Shown here in pieces: positions 26,603 to 45,296 of a stretch of 64,000 nucleotides of DNA. The stretch spans positions 12,732,660 through 12,796,659 of the forward strand of contig CM053260.1 in the NCBI GenBank assembly GCA_028583405.1, given 5' to 3'. The translations under genes were made by a program, and so were the position numbers. Position 1 is the first letter of the stretch, and every line of letters starts with the position of its first letter. A model generated the notes under the pieces. The model was given only the letters and a program-made list of their open reading frames with translations, was not told the origin of the DNA and ran no database searches. The DNA comes from Pogonophryne albipinna. Its lineage: Eukaryota > Chordata > Actinopteri > Perciformes > Artedidraconidae.

Positions 26603-26973
26603 AGCAGTGGTGGAAGAAGAAGTATTCAGATATTTTACTTTGATTAATGTATGAATGCAGTGTCGAATTACTCTATTAGAATTAAAAGGCATGCATTCTA
26701 AATAATACTCAAAAAGTAAAACTAAAATGATTTTCCATCATTTAATAATTAAGGTAGAGAAAATAATCCTAGCAATTATGCAGGGTGTCCTCTGCATTGC
26801 AGTAAGGTTCGAGCTGGTTTGATTTACTTTATATTCAGCTGGGTATCTTCAAATAATATTGTGTTATATGATTAAGATTGATTGAGGTATACATAATCTA
26901 CATCTGCAAATAAACTAAAGCTGTCATATAAATGTGTTGAAGTAAAAAGTACAATAGTTAACTCTTAGATGTA
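26603..26973 (+). repeat. Left half of an interspersed repeat split by a transposon
   Basis: It starts with 'gcagtggtggaagaag' and 'agtattcagatattttact', the 5' end of a common teleost repeat. It runs to 'agtaaaaagtacaatag...tagatgta', where the match breaks off at the TA preceding the CACTG-ended element. The right half resumes at 32,268. Confidence 0.65.
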
Positions 26974-27040
26974 CACTGTAAGCCCGGATAAGTTGAATCT
27001 ACTTAAAAAAATAGAGTAAAGTGGTTGCCTTTAAAAATTT

Positions 27041-27278
27041 AAGTAAAGCATTATGAAAACTTGAGTAAATTAAACTTAAATTAATCAAGGACTTTAATTG
27101 TTATTTGAAGTACAATCCACTTCATGTCAACTTGATTTTACTTACATTTTTAAGTCAACCACTTTCTATTTTTTTAAGTAACGCATTAGGAAAACTTGAG
27201 TGAATTTAACTTAAATTATTCAAGGACTGGAATTGTTATTTGTAGTACAATGCACTTCATGTGAAGTTGATATGACTT
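27041..27278 (+). repeat. Two imperfect tandem subterminal repeats (about 104 bp each)
   Basis: Unit 1 (27,041-27,144) and unit 2 (27,176-27,278) share 'gaaaacttgagt', 'aacttaaatta', 'caaggact', 'attgttattt' and 'cacttcatgt' in the same order. They lie just inside the left end of the CACTG-ended element. Flanking 'agagtaaagtggttg' (27,013-27,027) and 'caaccactttct' (27,156-27,167) are inverted copies. Confidence 0.7.
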
Positions 27279-27537
27279 AAAATATTGTGTAATATCAATT
27301 GTTTTTTTCCAATTATTTAGCTTAGAATTTTTAGTTGAAAGTGATTACATTTCGTATTTATATTTTTTATTCCGTCAACTACAAAAAAGAAAAAAGACAC
27401 AAAAATAAAGTTTTACCTTTTATTAGAACTTGAGTGTTTCATTTGGCTACAATGAAATTGAGCTTCCTATACAAACTGTGGCAAAAATATTGTACCATAC
27501 ATTTTCCTGAGAACATTTTTCACATGAAACAATAGCA

Positions 27538-27606
27538 ATCTCTCTATATATAAATATATATAGTTATATCTATAATATATATCTATAAAAATAGATATAT
27601 ATATTT
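27538..27606. repeat. AT-rich simple repeat
   Basis: Runs of 'atatata' and 'tatatctata' with near palindromic order, directly before the Tc1-like relic. A simple-sequence tract with no gene. Confidence 0.7.
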
Positions 27607-27607
27607 A

Positions 27608-28594
27608 TGTAGAGCTCTGAAAAAATTAAGAGACCTCTGTAAAATTATCAGTTTCTCTCGTTTTACTATTGGTAAAAACTGGATTAACATTTGTGTTTTA
27701 TTCTATAAATTAATGACTGACAACATTTATCCCAAACTCCAAATATTCTCATTTAGAGTGTTTATTTACAAAAAATACCAAATGTTCAAAGTAACCAAAA
27801 AAGATGGAGTGTTTTCAGACCTCGAATAGTGCAAAGAAAACCATTTAAAATTCATTTTTCAACAACACAATACTAATGTTTTAACATAGGAAGGGCTCAG
27901 GAATCAATAATTGGTGGAATAACCCAGATTTTCAATCACAGCTTTCATGCGTCTTGGCTGCTCTGCAACACCTTTCACATTGCTGTTGGGTCACTTATTA
28001 AGCCACTCCTGGCACAAAAAAATCAAGCAGCTTGGCTTTGTGTGATGGCTTGTGACCATTCATATTCCTCTGGATCACATCTGGATTGACCTGGCTGTGG
28101 GGCATGGAGCATTGTCCTGCTGGATAAACCCACCCTCAGCTCAATTCAGGTGTGAATGGAGGAAGACCAGATCAAGACCCTGTCATGGAACAGTTGGAAC
28201 CCCACTGAAAACCTCTGGATGTGATCCAGAGGAAGATGGATGGTCACAAGCCATCAAACAAAGCCGAGCTGCTTGAGTTTGTGTGCCAGGAGAGACATAA
28301 AGTCACCCAGCAACAATGTGACAGACTGGTGGGCGAGCAACTGAAAGCATTGAAAGCTGTTATTGAAAAATCTGGGTTATTCCACCAAATATTGATTTCT
28401 GAACTCTTCCTAAGTTCAAACATTAGTATTGTGTTGTTTAATAATGAAGAACTTGTTTTCTTTGCATTATTTGAGGTTTGAAAACACAGCATTTTCTCTG
28501 TTATTCTGACCAGTTGTAATTTTCGGCAAATAAATGCTCTAAATGACTTTTGGGAAAGATGTTGTCAGTAGTTTATAGAATAAAACACAAATGG
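27608..28594. mobile_element. Palindromic Tc1-like transposon relic (two inverted 3' halves)
   Basis: The right arm (28,219-28,594, plus) holds the C-terminal part of a Tc1-type transposase (RKMDGHKPSNKAELLEF, VTQQQC) and its 3' UTR. The left arm (27,687-28,080) is the same segment on the minus strand. The arms face each other around a loop of about 138 bases (28,081-28,218). The outer left end keeps the family terminus with 'gagctctgaaaaaattaaga' (27,612 onward). The right terminus is lost after 28,594. No N-terminal DNA-binding part is present and no functional transposase can be made. It lies inside the larger CACTG-ended element. Confidence 0.8.
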
Positions 28595-28710
28595 AAATGC
28601 CAACAAGCTTAATAGGTCAAACAGTGCAAACATGCAACAACAACAAAATGCAATATGGAAGCCTAAATACTTGCCATATGTAACAGTAGCCAACTTTTCA
28701 GAACCCCGTT

Positions 28711-29914
28711 TCACAATGTAAGCTGATTTTTCAAAGTCTGAATTTTGGGTGCCAGCTCAACTTTACCAAGGTTTAACATCACCTGCTTAGCAAAGTGGAA
28801 AGTGTTTTTCATGAACTTTGGGTACTCCAGTTGCAGGGCATAAATGAGTCTGAACAGGACACAGAAGGCCTGAGGCAGGTTAGCCGGTCCATCCATCACC
28901 ACATTCCCCTCCAAGACGATTGCCACACTAGATGGGTTGAGCTGAGGATTTTCTCCGGCACAGAGGATTCCCAGTGGAGTTTGACCGTACACCTCCTTAT
29001 CAGCCGCATCCTAACAGAGAAATAAAGAGATTGACATATAATTCTACATCGTCCACCAAAAAGTAGCTTCCACTGTTTATAATGAAAAGCATCATACATA
29101 TTTAAAAAACGTATCATATTTCATTTATATTGTTGGTGAATTAGTTAAAGACAATATATATAAGGAATAGTGTAAGTTAAATTTAGTTCCGTATTTTTTT
29201 TAACTCTGAATAATGTCCCGGGTCAATTTCACCCAAAAATTACCAAAGGGTGCAAAATGTGAACATAACACAAGGGTTAAAGTAACTTACGGTGCAGGTC
29301 TTGAAGAAGGCAGAAGGCTCATCCCCCAAGATGATTGGCATTCCCCGAACACAAAGGCATCTGATGTCTGTTGGCTCAGTGGTCTGGAATATAGTGGAGA
29401 TAACAAAGAATGGTCATATATTCATCAAATACATTCTACAAACTCTACACAATTACTTTATTGCAAATATACTTGAAAGTAAAGGAGAGGACAAAAGGAG
29501 ATGACAAGATAGGAGAGAATAGAAAAGGGAGAGAACATAACTTCTTCTTGACCAAAGAATAGAATAGGAAACAAAACAAGAGAGCAAAGCAAAATGAACA
29601 AGGGAAAAGAGGAAACAATGACACATGAAGAGATGCAATTAAATTGACAGGACAAGAGCAGCAAATGAGAGAAAAGAAGAGATGAGAAGGAAGTCAAAGG
29701 GACAGAAGAGGAACAAGGAGAGAGGAAAGAGATTGGGTAGACAGATGTTAAGTAAACCCACCTTTGTCTGACTTAAAAGCTCAGACAGAAATTGGCCAGT
29801 GACACCCTTCTTCTTCCTAAAGAGGTCCATCAGGCTCGGAGAGAAACGGTCAAGTGCATCGAAGAAGTTGTCCTTGAGATTTTTCCCCACCACTCTGTTG
29901 AACTCGCAATAAAC
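28711..29914 (-). CDS. Uncharacterised expanded teleost family protein, three C-terminal exons, inside a transposon
   Basis: Three exons on the minus strand, all phase 0 with GT-AG borders: 29914-29762 (51 codons, VYCEFNRVVGKNL to LLSQTK), 29383-29291 (31 codons, TTEPTDIRCLCVRGMP to FFKTCT) and 29010-28711 (99 codons and stop, DAADKEVYGQTPLG to LKNQLTL). The joined 181 residues are free of stops. The pattern (aromatic start, then a LFRKK-GVTGQ segment, an IRCLCV-RGMP--LGDEPS block and a closing hydrophobic YALQLEYPK helix) resembles very numerous fish proteins annotated as 'sterile alpha motif domain-containing protein 3-like' or uncharacterised. Function is unknown. The N-terminal exons were not identified. 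It could be a captured gene fragment carried by the CACTG-ended element, or an ordinary gene into which element ends were misread. The precise termini favour the first. Confidence 0.6.
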
Positions 29915-30149
29915 CTGAAATACAAAAGAGAACAAACCATGTAAAACTGTCAAATAAAATCATCCTTGGTGAAACAAATAAGTGCATTTTTTATTTAGAC
30001 AGCTTTTGCTTGCTTCACCATCTGATTGTTCAAGATGCCTCTGTGCACTTCTCACAGTAATATCTTAATAAAATCAGATATTTAAGTAGGTATGAGGATA
30101 TAACTACATTTTATGAACATTACATTTAGAACACAAAAGGACAAACATA

Positions 30150-30620
30150 CCTGGGGAGGTTTCAGCCCGAACCTCCACCCCGCTGCGGGACCCGTGGTGG
30201 GACCCCCAAGTCAGACGATGCGTCTTGGTCACGCTTCATATCGGCCGGCCCGGGAAGAGACACGCAGCACACCCTCCCAGCCATCAGAGTCGAACCCGCA
30301 GTTCGGAGGAACCGACCGCCAGGACACTGGCACTAGGCCGGTGGAGGCCCTCCGATGGTGGGTCGCGTTTGCCATTCGATCAGTGAGAAGAGAGGACAAA
30401 AATGCAACAAGAATTGTCAAAATCCGTTAATATATGGATGAGTGGGGGGGACGGCTGGACACAGGCCGTGGGGGGACACCCGAGACCGGGCTATGTCCCC
30501 GTTAGAAGGAACCGGGTGAAATAGCCAAAAAAAGAAAAATTAATAAAACCGGGGAAAATAGGGGGAAAAGTGACAAAAAGTGTCCGAAAATAGGCACTCG
30601 TGAGGCGGGCTGAGTCCCCT
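30150..30620. other. GC-rich segment within the CACTG-ended element
   Basis: Markedly higher GC and CpG than the surroundings (for example 'cggccggcccgggaagag'). Minus-strand 'CCTCCCCAG/GTATGTTTG' at 30,150 is a good donor-like site pointing to the exon at 29,914. However, the frame that would join it is closed by a stop 20 codons upstream. It may be a 5' untranslated exon or CpG promoter of the frame at 28,711-29,914. Short open frames on both strands match no family. Confidence 0.35.
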
Positions 30621-30825
30621 GTTAACTCCCGTTACATTCCTCCATGGTGTCATTTGAGCGAAAAATGGCTAAGTAAACTTTTACGAGAACCAGGATGGGT
30701 GGTTCACAAGGCCGACCCAAAGTGCATGGTGAGCGGACTCATCACCTCCGTGAGAGTGGAGGTGTCCTGAGAGTGGAGCCTGCAGGCAGACCCCTCAGGC
30801 TGACAGGCAGGTAGGCCATCCAGCT

Positions 30826-30848
30826 ATTTTAGCCGGGCCGGCTAAAAT
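30826..30848. repeat. Perfect 23-bp palindrome
   Basis: Arms ATTTTAGCCGG and CCGGCTAAAAT flank a single central G. All 11 base pairs match. It sits in GC-rich sequence inside the CACTG-ended element and could be an element terminus remnant or a dimeric binding site. Confidence 0.85.
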
Positions 30849-31014
30849 GATTGGTCGTGCTTTTTACAGCGCTACGGCTTCCACAGATGAACATTTTGTA
30901 TGTATTTATTGTCAAAGCATTTCATATATGTATTGCTATCGAGATGTTAAGAGCATTCCATGGAATATAACAATAAGTGTTTTTGAAATAAATTACATAC
31001 CCCACCTTTAAGGG
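30849..31014 (-). mobile_element. Possible Kolobok-like element end (TTAA-type)
   Basis: On the minus strand this begins TTAAAGGTGGGGTATG and continues with 'ttccatggaatgctcttaac' and 'agcactaccaatca'-like landmarks that I recall from a common fish non-autonomous element inserted at TTAA. The opposite terminus was not located, so the call rests on one end and memory of the family. Confidence 0.3.
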
Positions 31015-31043
31015 ACAACAACAACAACAACAACAACAACAAC
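31015..31043 (+). repeat. (CAA)n microsatellite
   Basis: About nine uninterrupted caa units directly after the TTAA-type end. On the minus strand this reads as a valine run in a spurious open frame. Confidence 0.9.
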
Positions 31044-31091
31044 ATCTGAAAACGTAATGTGGTCGCTAATGTTAGCTAAATGGCGTCTCAC

Positions 31092-31211
31092 CTGATGTAG
31101 TAGCACAAAGCAGCCGTCCAACCGCCACCCTCCTCTCCCTATGATGGAAGCCTGAGACAGCCCGTGGCAGGGTTCTAGCGTCCGGCGTTCAATGTGGGGT
31201 GGTGTCCGACT
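31092..31211 (-). other. Duplicated exon-like block, copy A
   Basis: The minus strand reads 'agtcggacaccaccccacat', 'tgaacgccggac', then 'cggctgctttgtgctactac' and ends ATCAG/GTGAG, a good donor. Copy B at 31,886-31,990 has the same order and also ends at a GTGAG donor. I infer two alternative first exons for the frame at 28,711-29,914. No start codon in a compatible frame was established. Confidence 0.5.
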
Positions 31212-31885
31212 CACATGACTAAAAGAAAGGTGACAAAAACAGCAACTGGGTGAAAAAAAAAATCTACGTCTTTCAGTGAACACGAACAAGTGAAAAAAGT
31301 ACAGCACTATCTGTTTAAAACTATCTGCACCTCGTAGCCTACTATCGCTCAGTAAAAGTTAACAAAAGCGAGGGAAACACACATTGCCTGACTGCAGTAG
31401 CGTAGAAGTGCTACAGTTAAGTGACGTAAATCAAATGAAAACTTAATGTGGTCGCTATTAAGATCTAGATCCCTCCGCGGGCTCCATGATCACACTGCGG
31501 GGATTCCCCCCCCCCCCCTAATGACCACCTAGCAGCACATTATACCGCTTATTACACAGCTACATACTAAAAAAACAAATTATTCATAATATCGATTTTA
31601 AAATGATTTAATTAACTTTAAAATGATCGTAATGCTTCCGCCAAAATAAAAAGTCCGTTCCACGGCGCACCAACGAATGGAACTTTAACTCAGAAAATAA
31701 ACGGCAGCATTATTCGAATTTACCTGTAACTGTCAAAGTCTGTTAACATTTTATTTTCCTCTAACAAGTACTTAAACAATGCGAGAGAAGCCCACACCGT
31801 GTTCCCGCCAGTTGATACTTCCTGTGGCTGTGTTACACCCAAAAGTACGAGAATTCAACCAAGCCCTGTTAGCTAAATCACTCAC

Positions 31886-31990
31886 CAGATTCAGTAGATA
31901 AAGCAGCCGCGCAGCGTCCTTCCTTTGGAAGCGTAGACAGCGCGGTGAAAGGGTGCAAGTCCGGCGTTCAAAGTGGGGTTGCGTCCGACT
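31886..31990 (-). other. Duplicated exon-like block, copy B
   Basis: The minus strand reads 'agtcggacgcaaccccactt', 'tgaacgccggac', then 'cggctgctttatctactgaa' and ends TCTG/GTGAG. It is homologous to copy A with several differences. Upstream (32,030-32,060) lies 'tctttcccataatgcattgc', which in minus orientation could be proximal promoter. Confidence 0.5.
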
Positions 31991-32267
31991 GAGAAATTGC
32001 GAGCTGGAAACGTGGCTGCGGCACATTAAAAGATCCTTCTCTTTCCCATAATGCATTGCGAACATGTCTAAAGCTTGATAATGCAAAGTTACTTAACTTA
32101 AAATTATTGACACATTGCTTAACTAACACATGTAAGTATTATATGCTTACATTTGGTAGTCAGCAAGTAGAATATGCTTACATTTGATAGTAATGCAATC
32201 AAACTTAAATAATGTCAGTAATTTGTAATTCATTATTTAATTAGATATGAACTCCGGGCTAACAGTG

Positions 32268-32391
32268 TAGCAGAGTAGAAGTATAAAGTAGACCTACTAG
32301 CATAAAATGGTGTAAAGTACGAGCACTGCAGATGTTTACTTTAGTAAATCTACTACTACTACTAAAGTGCAATCCACCACCTTTTAGAAGC
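32268..32391 (+). repeat. Right half of the split interspersed repeat
   Basis: It resumes after the TA with 'gcagagtagaagtataaagt' and ends 'gcaatccaccacctt', matching the 3' end of the repeat whose left half is at 26,603-26,973. Confidence 0.65.
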
Positions 32392-34700
32392 TAGAACTGG
32401 AAGATTTTAGAGTGAAAATGTATTATTCACTCATTGTAGAAACACACTTTGAAGGTAAGTGATATTTTTTTTTCTTTATTTAGCTGCAGCCATTTATAAA
32501 AAATGTTCTTGTAAAACGTGTTTTCTGCCTTTTGTTACTTATTGACCTTAAAGCGCAGAATGATTTAGACGCCCTAGTTTGATTTCACATTGTACACACA
32601 TGTATCTGTGCTTCAACTACATTTGAGTCTAAGACACAACTAGTTTGGAAGCCAATTATTGTTTATAATTATGCAACTTATAATTATGCAACCTATTATA
32701 GGAGGGACTTTTACATGTTGCTAAATCTTTACATTTACAAATACAAAATATTTGCATATTTAATAAAAAGCAGAGCATTTTTCTGTGCTTTAAAACATTT
32801 TCATGATTATATTACACTGATACACCCTATTATTGCTTAATGTGGTCTTTATTTTTAACAATCTCAATCTGAAGAGGAGTTAAAAAAAGAAAGCTGCATT
32901 CCTTGACGAGAAATATCTTATCATATAGAGGCAGCATTATGAAAACCACCCATATCAGATGCAATGTTCTTATCATACATATACACTTGTATGTAAAGAA
33001 ACAAACAATTTTAAATGAGCTTTTACAGTTTGAGGGCTTTTTTTAGGGACTTTAAATATAAATTATCTTCTGGGAATTTAATCATAGACATTAATATAGC
33101 TCTTGAGATACTTCTGCCCAAGAGCAACACACACCCTTATATGGTTAAAATCTAAATCGAAGCTGCATGGCCCAGCCCAATCTCTCTGCTTGTATGTGTG
33201 TCCCCTGTGTTAGTATTTAATGAGTTATACAGAGACGGATGCAACGTTATGGACTGGATGTGATGTCCTTAACCGTTTGTTTGATTAGTATCAGGATATG
33301 AAAGGCCAGTGAGAGTGAGTCCTTCCCGAGTTTAAATCAAAACAACTTTCTCTGCCACTTTTTGCTCTGCAGTTTCTATCAAACATGTCTTGAGTGAGCT
33401 TGATCTTTGTGTTTTTAGTTTTAGAGCACTATACGTGTAAAAATGACACTCTCAACTCAAGTGCATATTCCTCTGAAGGAATAAGGCCACACAAACTTTT
33501 CAAACAGTCTGTGATTACTGAACTTTGGATTCAGTGGTAGATGTTTAACTTTTGGATCTATAATGCTTCATTATGTCAAAGAGAACAGCTCTATTTGGAC
33601 ATTGTATGATGCTGAATAGCATAATTGTATATGTTCAAGTTTACTGGCCAATATGAGTCAATTTATTAATAGCTATTCTCCTTTATGGTAGTAATTTTCA
33701 TCAGTCAAAGCAAAGGTCACATTTCTGGCTTTATATAAGGTGGTCTGACTGGAGAGGAAAGACATTCCTCTCATACCTTCCTGGCTGCAGCTTCCTATAT
33801 TTGAAGATTAACTTCATTCCATCAGCTGAAAGATATGTATTTTTGGCAAACATCCTACAGGCGTAGTGCAGACTGTTTTCTGAGGTTGTGAAAGTTTTTC
33901 CACTTGAATTGACACGGCCTGAATGGAAAGAGCAGCAGATGATATGACATGTCTCTTGGAAAGGAAACGATGAGGGTCATTTTAAAGTGGTCAGATTTCG
34001 TAACAATTCCATACTTCCTTGTTGCGGGCGAGGCTTGACAGGACAGCACACACTTCAGAGTCAAGCATGACTGAATGACGATGCCATATCCGGTTATCAA
34101 CTTTCAAAAATAAAACGTATCTATCTAAAAAAAAAAATAATACACACAAAATAAGAAATCATGAGAAATGTCCTTTAAATCTTGTAAATGTTCCAGAATA
34201 ACTTATACCTAAACAGATTTTCTGCTAAAATGAATGAAATATGAAATGCAGTTGTTACATTTCTCAACATACTGGAACTTAAATACCAAAGTCTTATTTA
34301 TGATCTGTGTATTTAATTCTTACAGCGTACAAGTTGTTATAGTATTGAGTTTAGACTTCTAATATGAGCAAATCATGTTTCAAATCGTAAATGATATAAT
34401 TTGTAAAAGTATGAGCTCTAACTTCAGACTATTGCTTGTTCTGCTGTTATCTGAATTTCTCCTGTAGGGATCATCATGACATGTTGTGTTGATATTGTCA
34501 TTGAATAAAACCAAATCTGTTATTAATCATGGATCAAATAGACATTATTACAGTAGGTTATGCATACATGTATATATTCCATAAAGCAAATAAATAAACG
34601 ATAAATCACACGATGAGTGCTTTGACCTGGCGCCCTTTTATTTTGAAGGTGAGTGTAATATCCTGTTTCTCCTGTAGACTGTGGTTAATCTCAGAGTCTT
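32392..34700. other. Intergenic, AT-rich, nothing recognised
   Basis: Spacer between the transposon nest and the mst1r 5' region. No exons with splice borders and no repeat that I recognise. The 81-codon minus frame at 33,855-34,100 has no family resemblance. Confidence 0.45.
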
Positions 34701-34885
34701 GATTTAGATCAGCAGTATCAGTGTAAAGTCTGTGCCAGTGGTACTCCGTGCTGTCAGGTGAGAGCGCGGCTTCAGGTTATTAGAGAGTTACATTGACCCA
34801 GGACATTACACTCGTAAAGAAATACGTATATTGGACATTATTGGACTATTGTACACGCGCGACATCTGCCCTTTATCACATTGAG
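34700..34885 (+). other. Candidate non-coding first exon of mst1r
   Basis: The stretch ends with TTGAG/GTAAGTC, a strong donor. The next acceptor in line is TTTTTCCTCACAG at 35,658, which would start the exon bearing the mst1r ATG. The 5' boundary is a guess. Support is only the donor and its position about 860 bases before the coding exon. Confidence 0.35.
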
Positions 34886-35744
34886 GTAAGTCTTATAAAA
34901 AATGTTTAAGAACATTGTTTATGTAGGATGTTTGTAAAGTAGTGATTGTTCCACGTCAATGAATGGCTGAACACGCTTTACTTACAATTCACAGTTAATC
35001 GCCTACCTGCCTAGGATATGTCTTTTTACCAGTTGTTATGCAGAAAAATATCTATTGAAGTTATCTTTACTTTATCCTCAACACAGTTTTAAAACGTTAA
35101 CAGTAATCCATTGCATAATGGAGTGTTAAAATTGTGATCAAGCATACTGAATCGTAAGAATAATTAATAATAGGTGTTTTTACTATTTGACAAAATAAGG
35201 CTTAGTTAGTAGCCTACTATTCTGTTTATTCTGTGTTTGGCTCTGGAGGCCTGAACATTTCATTAGCTGCTGCACATGTTGCAGCAAGTCACGTCCTGCC
35301 CACTGTAGAAGTTATCTTGACTATCAGTTTATTAATCCATTGACTTTATCAGATTCGGCTCAAAAGTTTCACAGCTATACTATATCTGTCTTTCTTAATT
35401 ATCTGAAATAGCAGATTCCTCATTTGAAAAAGCAGAATCTACTGAATCACGAGCTTGTAAAGGAAACAGCTGATACTTTTCCTCTTTTGTCAGGTCCTCA
35501 TGCTGCATTTTTCAGTTTAAACAAGCTAACATGTTTAGAGTATCCACCTACACTTCATGTAGTGTATATCCAAAGTCGTGAATCTTTGTTGAATGTGAAA
35601 ATAAAATGTTACTGCTTTCTGTCAAATCTCAACATTCCTTCTGTGTTTTTCCTCACAGAGCTCTCCTACTGGTTCTCCAGAATGATCTCTTTGAGAAAAG
35701 TGTCTTATAGGTAGCACTCAATCACGGTGGACTGTGACGTGGAG

Positions 35745-44931
<9,187 letters not shown>

Positions 44932-45290
44932 GGGGGCAAAGTCCTAAAACTCTGATGGGAATGTATGATCCGGATTAAGGTTGGACAGCATTCAACAAAA
45001 GGGACAAATTCACCTGGATCCAATGAAGGGTTACATAGATTGTTAATCATGTCTTCAAACATGAGCACAGGAAAGGTTTTGACTACTTATATTAAAGATA
45101 CTGACTGTACTATAAACTACAAATTATGTTGGAAGTTCTCTATCCATATTTCATTTGTATGGAGTTACATAGATGGAGATAAATGTTTTGTCTCAAAAAT
45201 CAGAAGCACAAGTGTGGCAAAAATGAATGTAAAATGTGTTTTGTTCTCAGACTTGTAGAATACAATGTGGGGATAGACATTGTGCTGTTA

Positions 45291-45296
45291 AATAAA
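45291..45296 (+). terminator. Polyadenylation signal for mst1r
   Basis: AATAAA 360 bases after the mst1r stop codon, followed within about 20 bases by GT-rich 'tgtgtgtct'. This is the first canonical hexamer seen downstream of the stop. Confidence 0.6.

Larger units (their letters stand above)
26974..32267. mobile_element. CACTG-ended DNA transposon (CACTA/CMC-like), 5,294 bp, with TA target duplication
   Basis: Left end CACTGTAAGCCCGGA (26,974-26,988). Right end TCCGGGCTAACAGTG (32,253-32,267), the inverted copy with one mismatch. Both ends are flanked by TA (26,972-26,973 and 32,268-32,269). Joining the flanks across one TA restores the uninterrupted host repeat, so the boundaries are firm. 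Subterminal regions are full of short 'acttaa' / 'aagtaa' / 'cttacattt' motifs, as in CACTA-type elements. No transposase was recognised, so this copy is probably non-autonomous. It contains a three-exon reading frame (28,711-29,914, minus), a duplicated exon-like block, a palindromic Tc1-like relic and a GC-rich segment. The superfamily is inferred from terminus and TSD only. Confidence 0.75.

Noticed and set aside
31008..31307. 99-codon minus-strand frame ending in a valine run
   Set aside because: The valines are the (CAA)n microsatellite read in reverse. The frame also overlaps the exon-like block A in a way unrelated to its donor.
35727..35744. Six extra in-frame codons starting with GTG before the mst1r ATG
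   Set aside because: Vertebrate genes rarely use GTG. The ATG at 35,745 leads directly into a good signal peptide.
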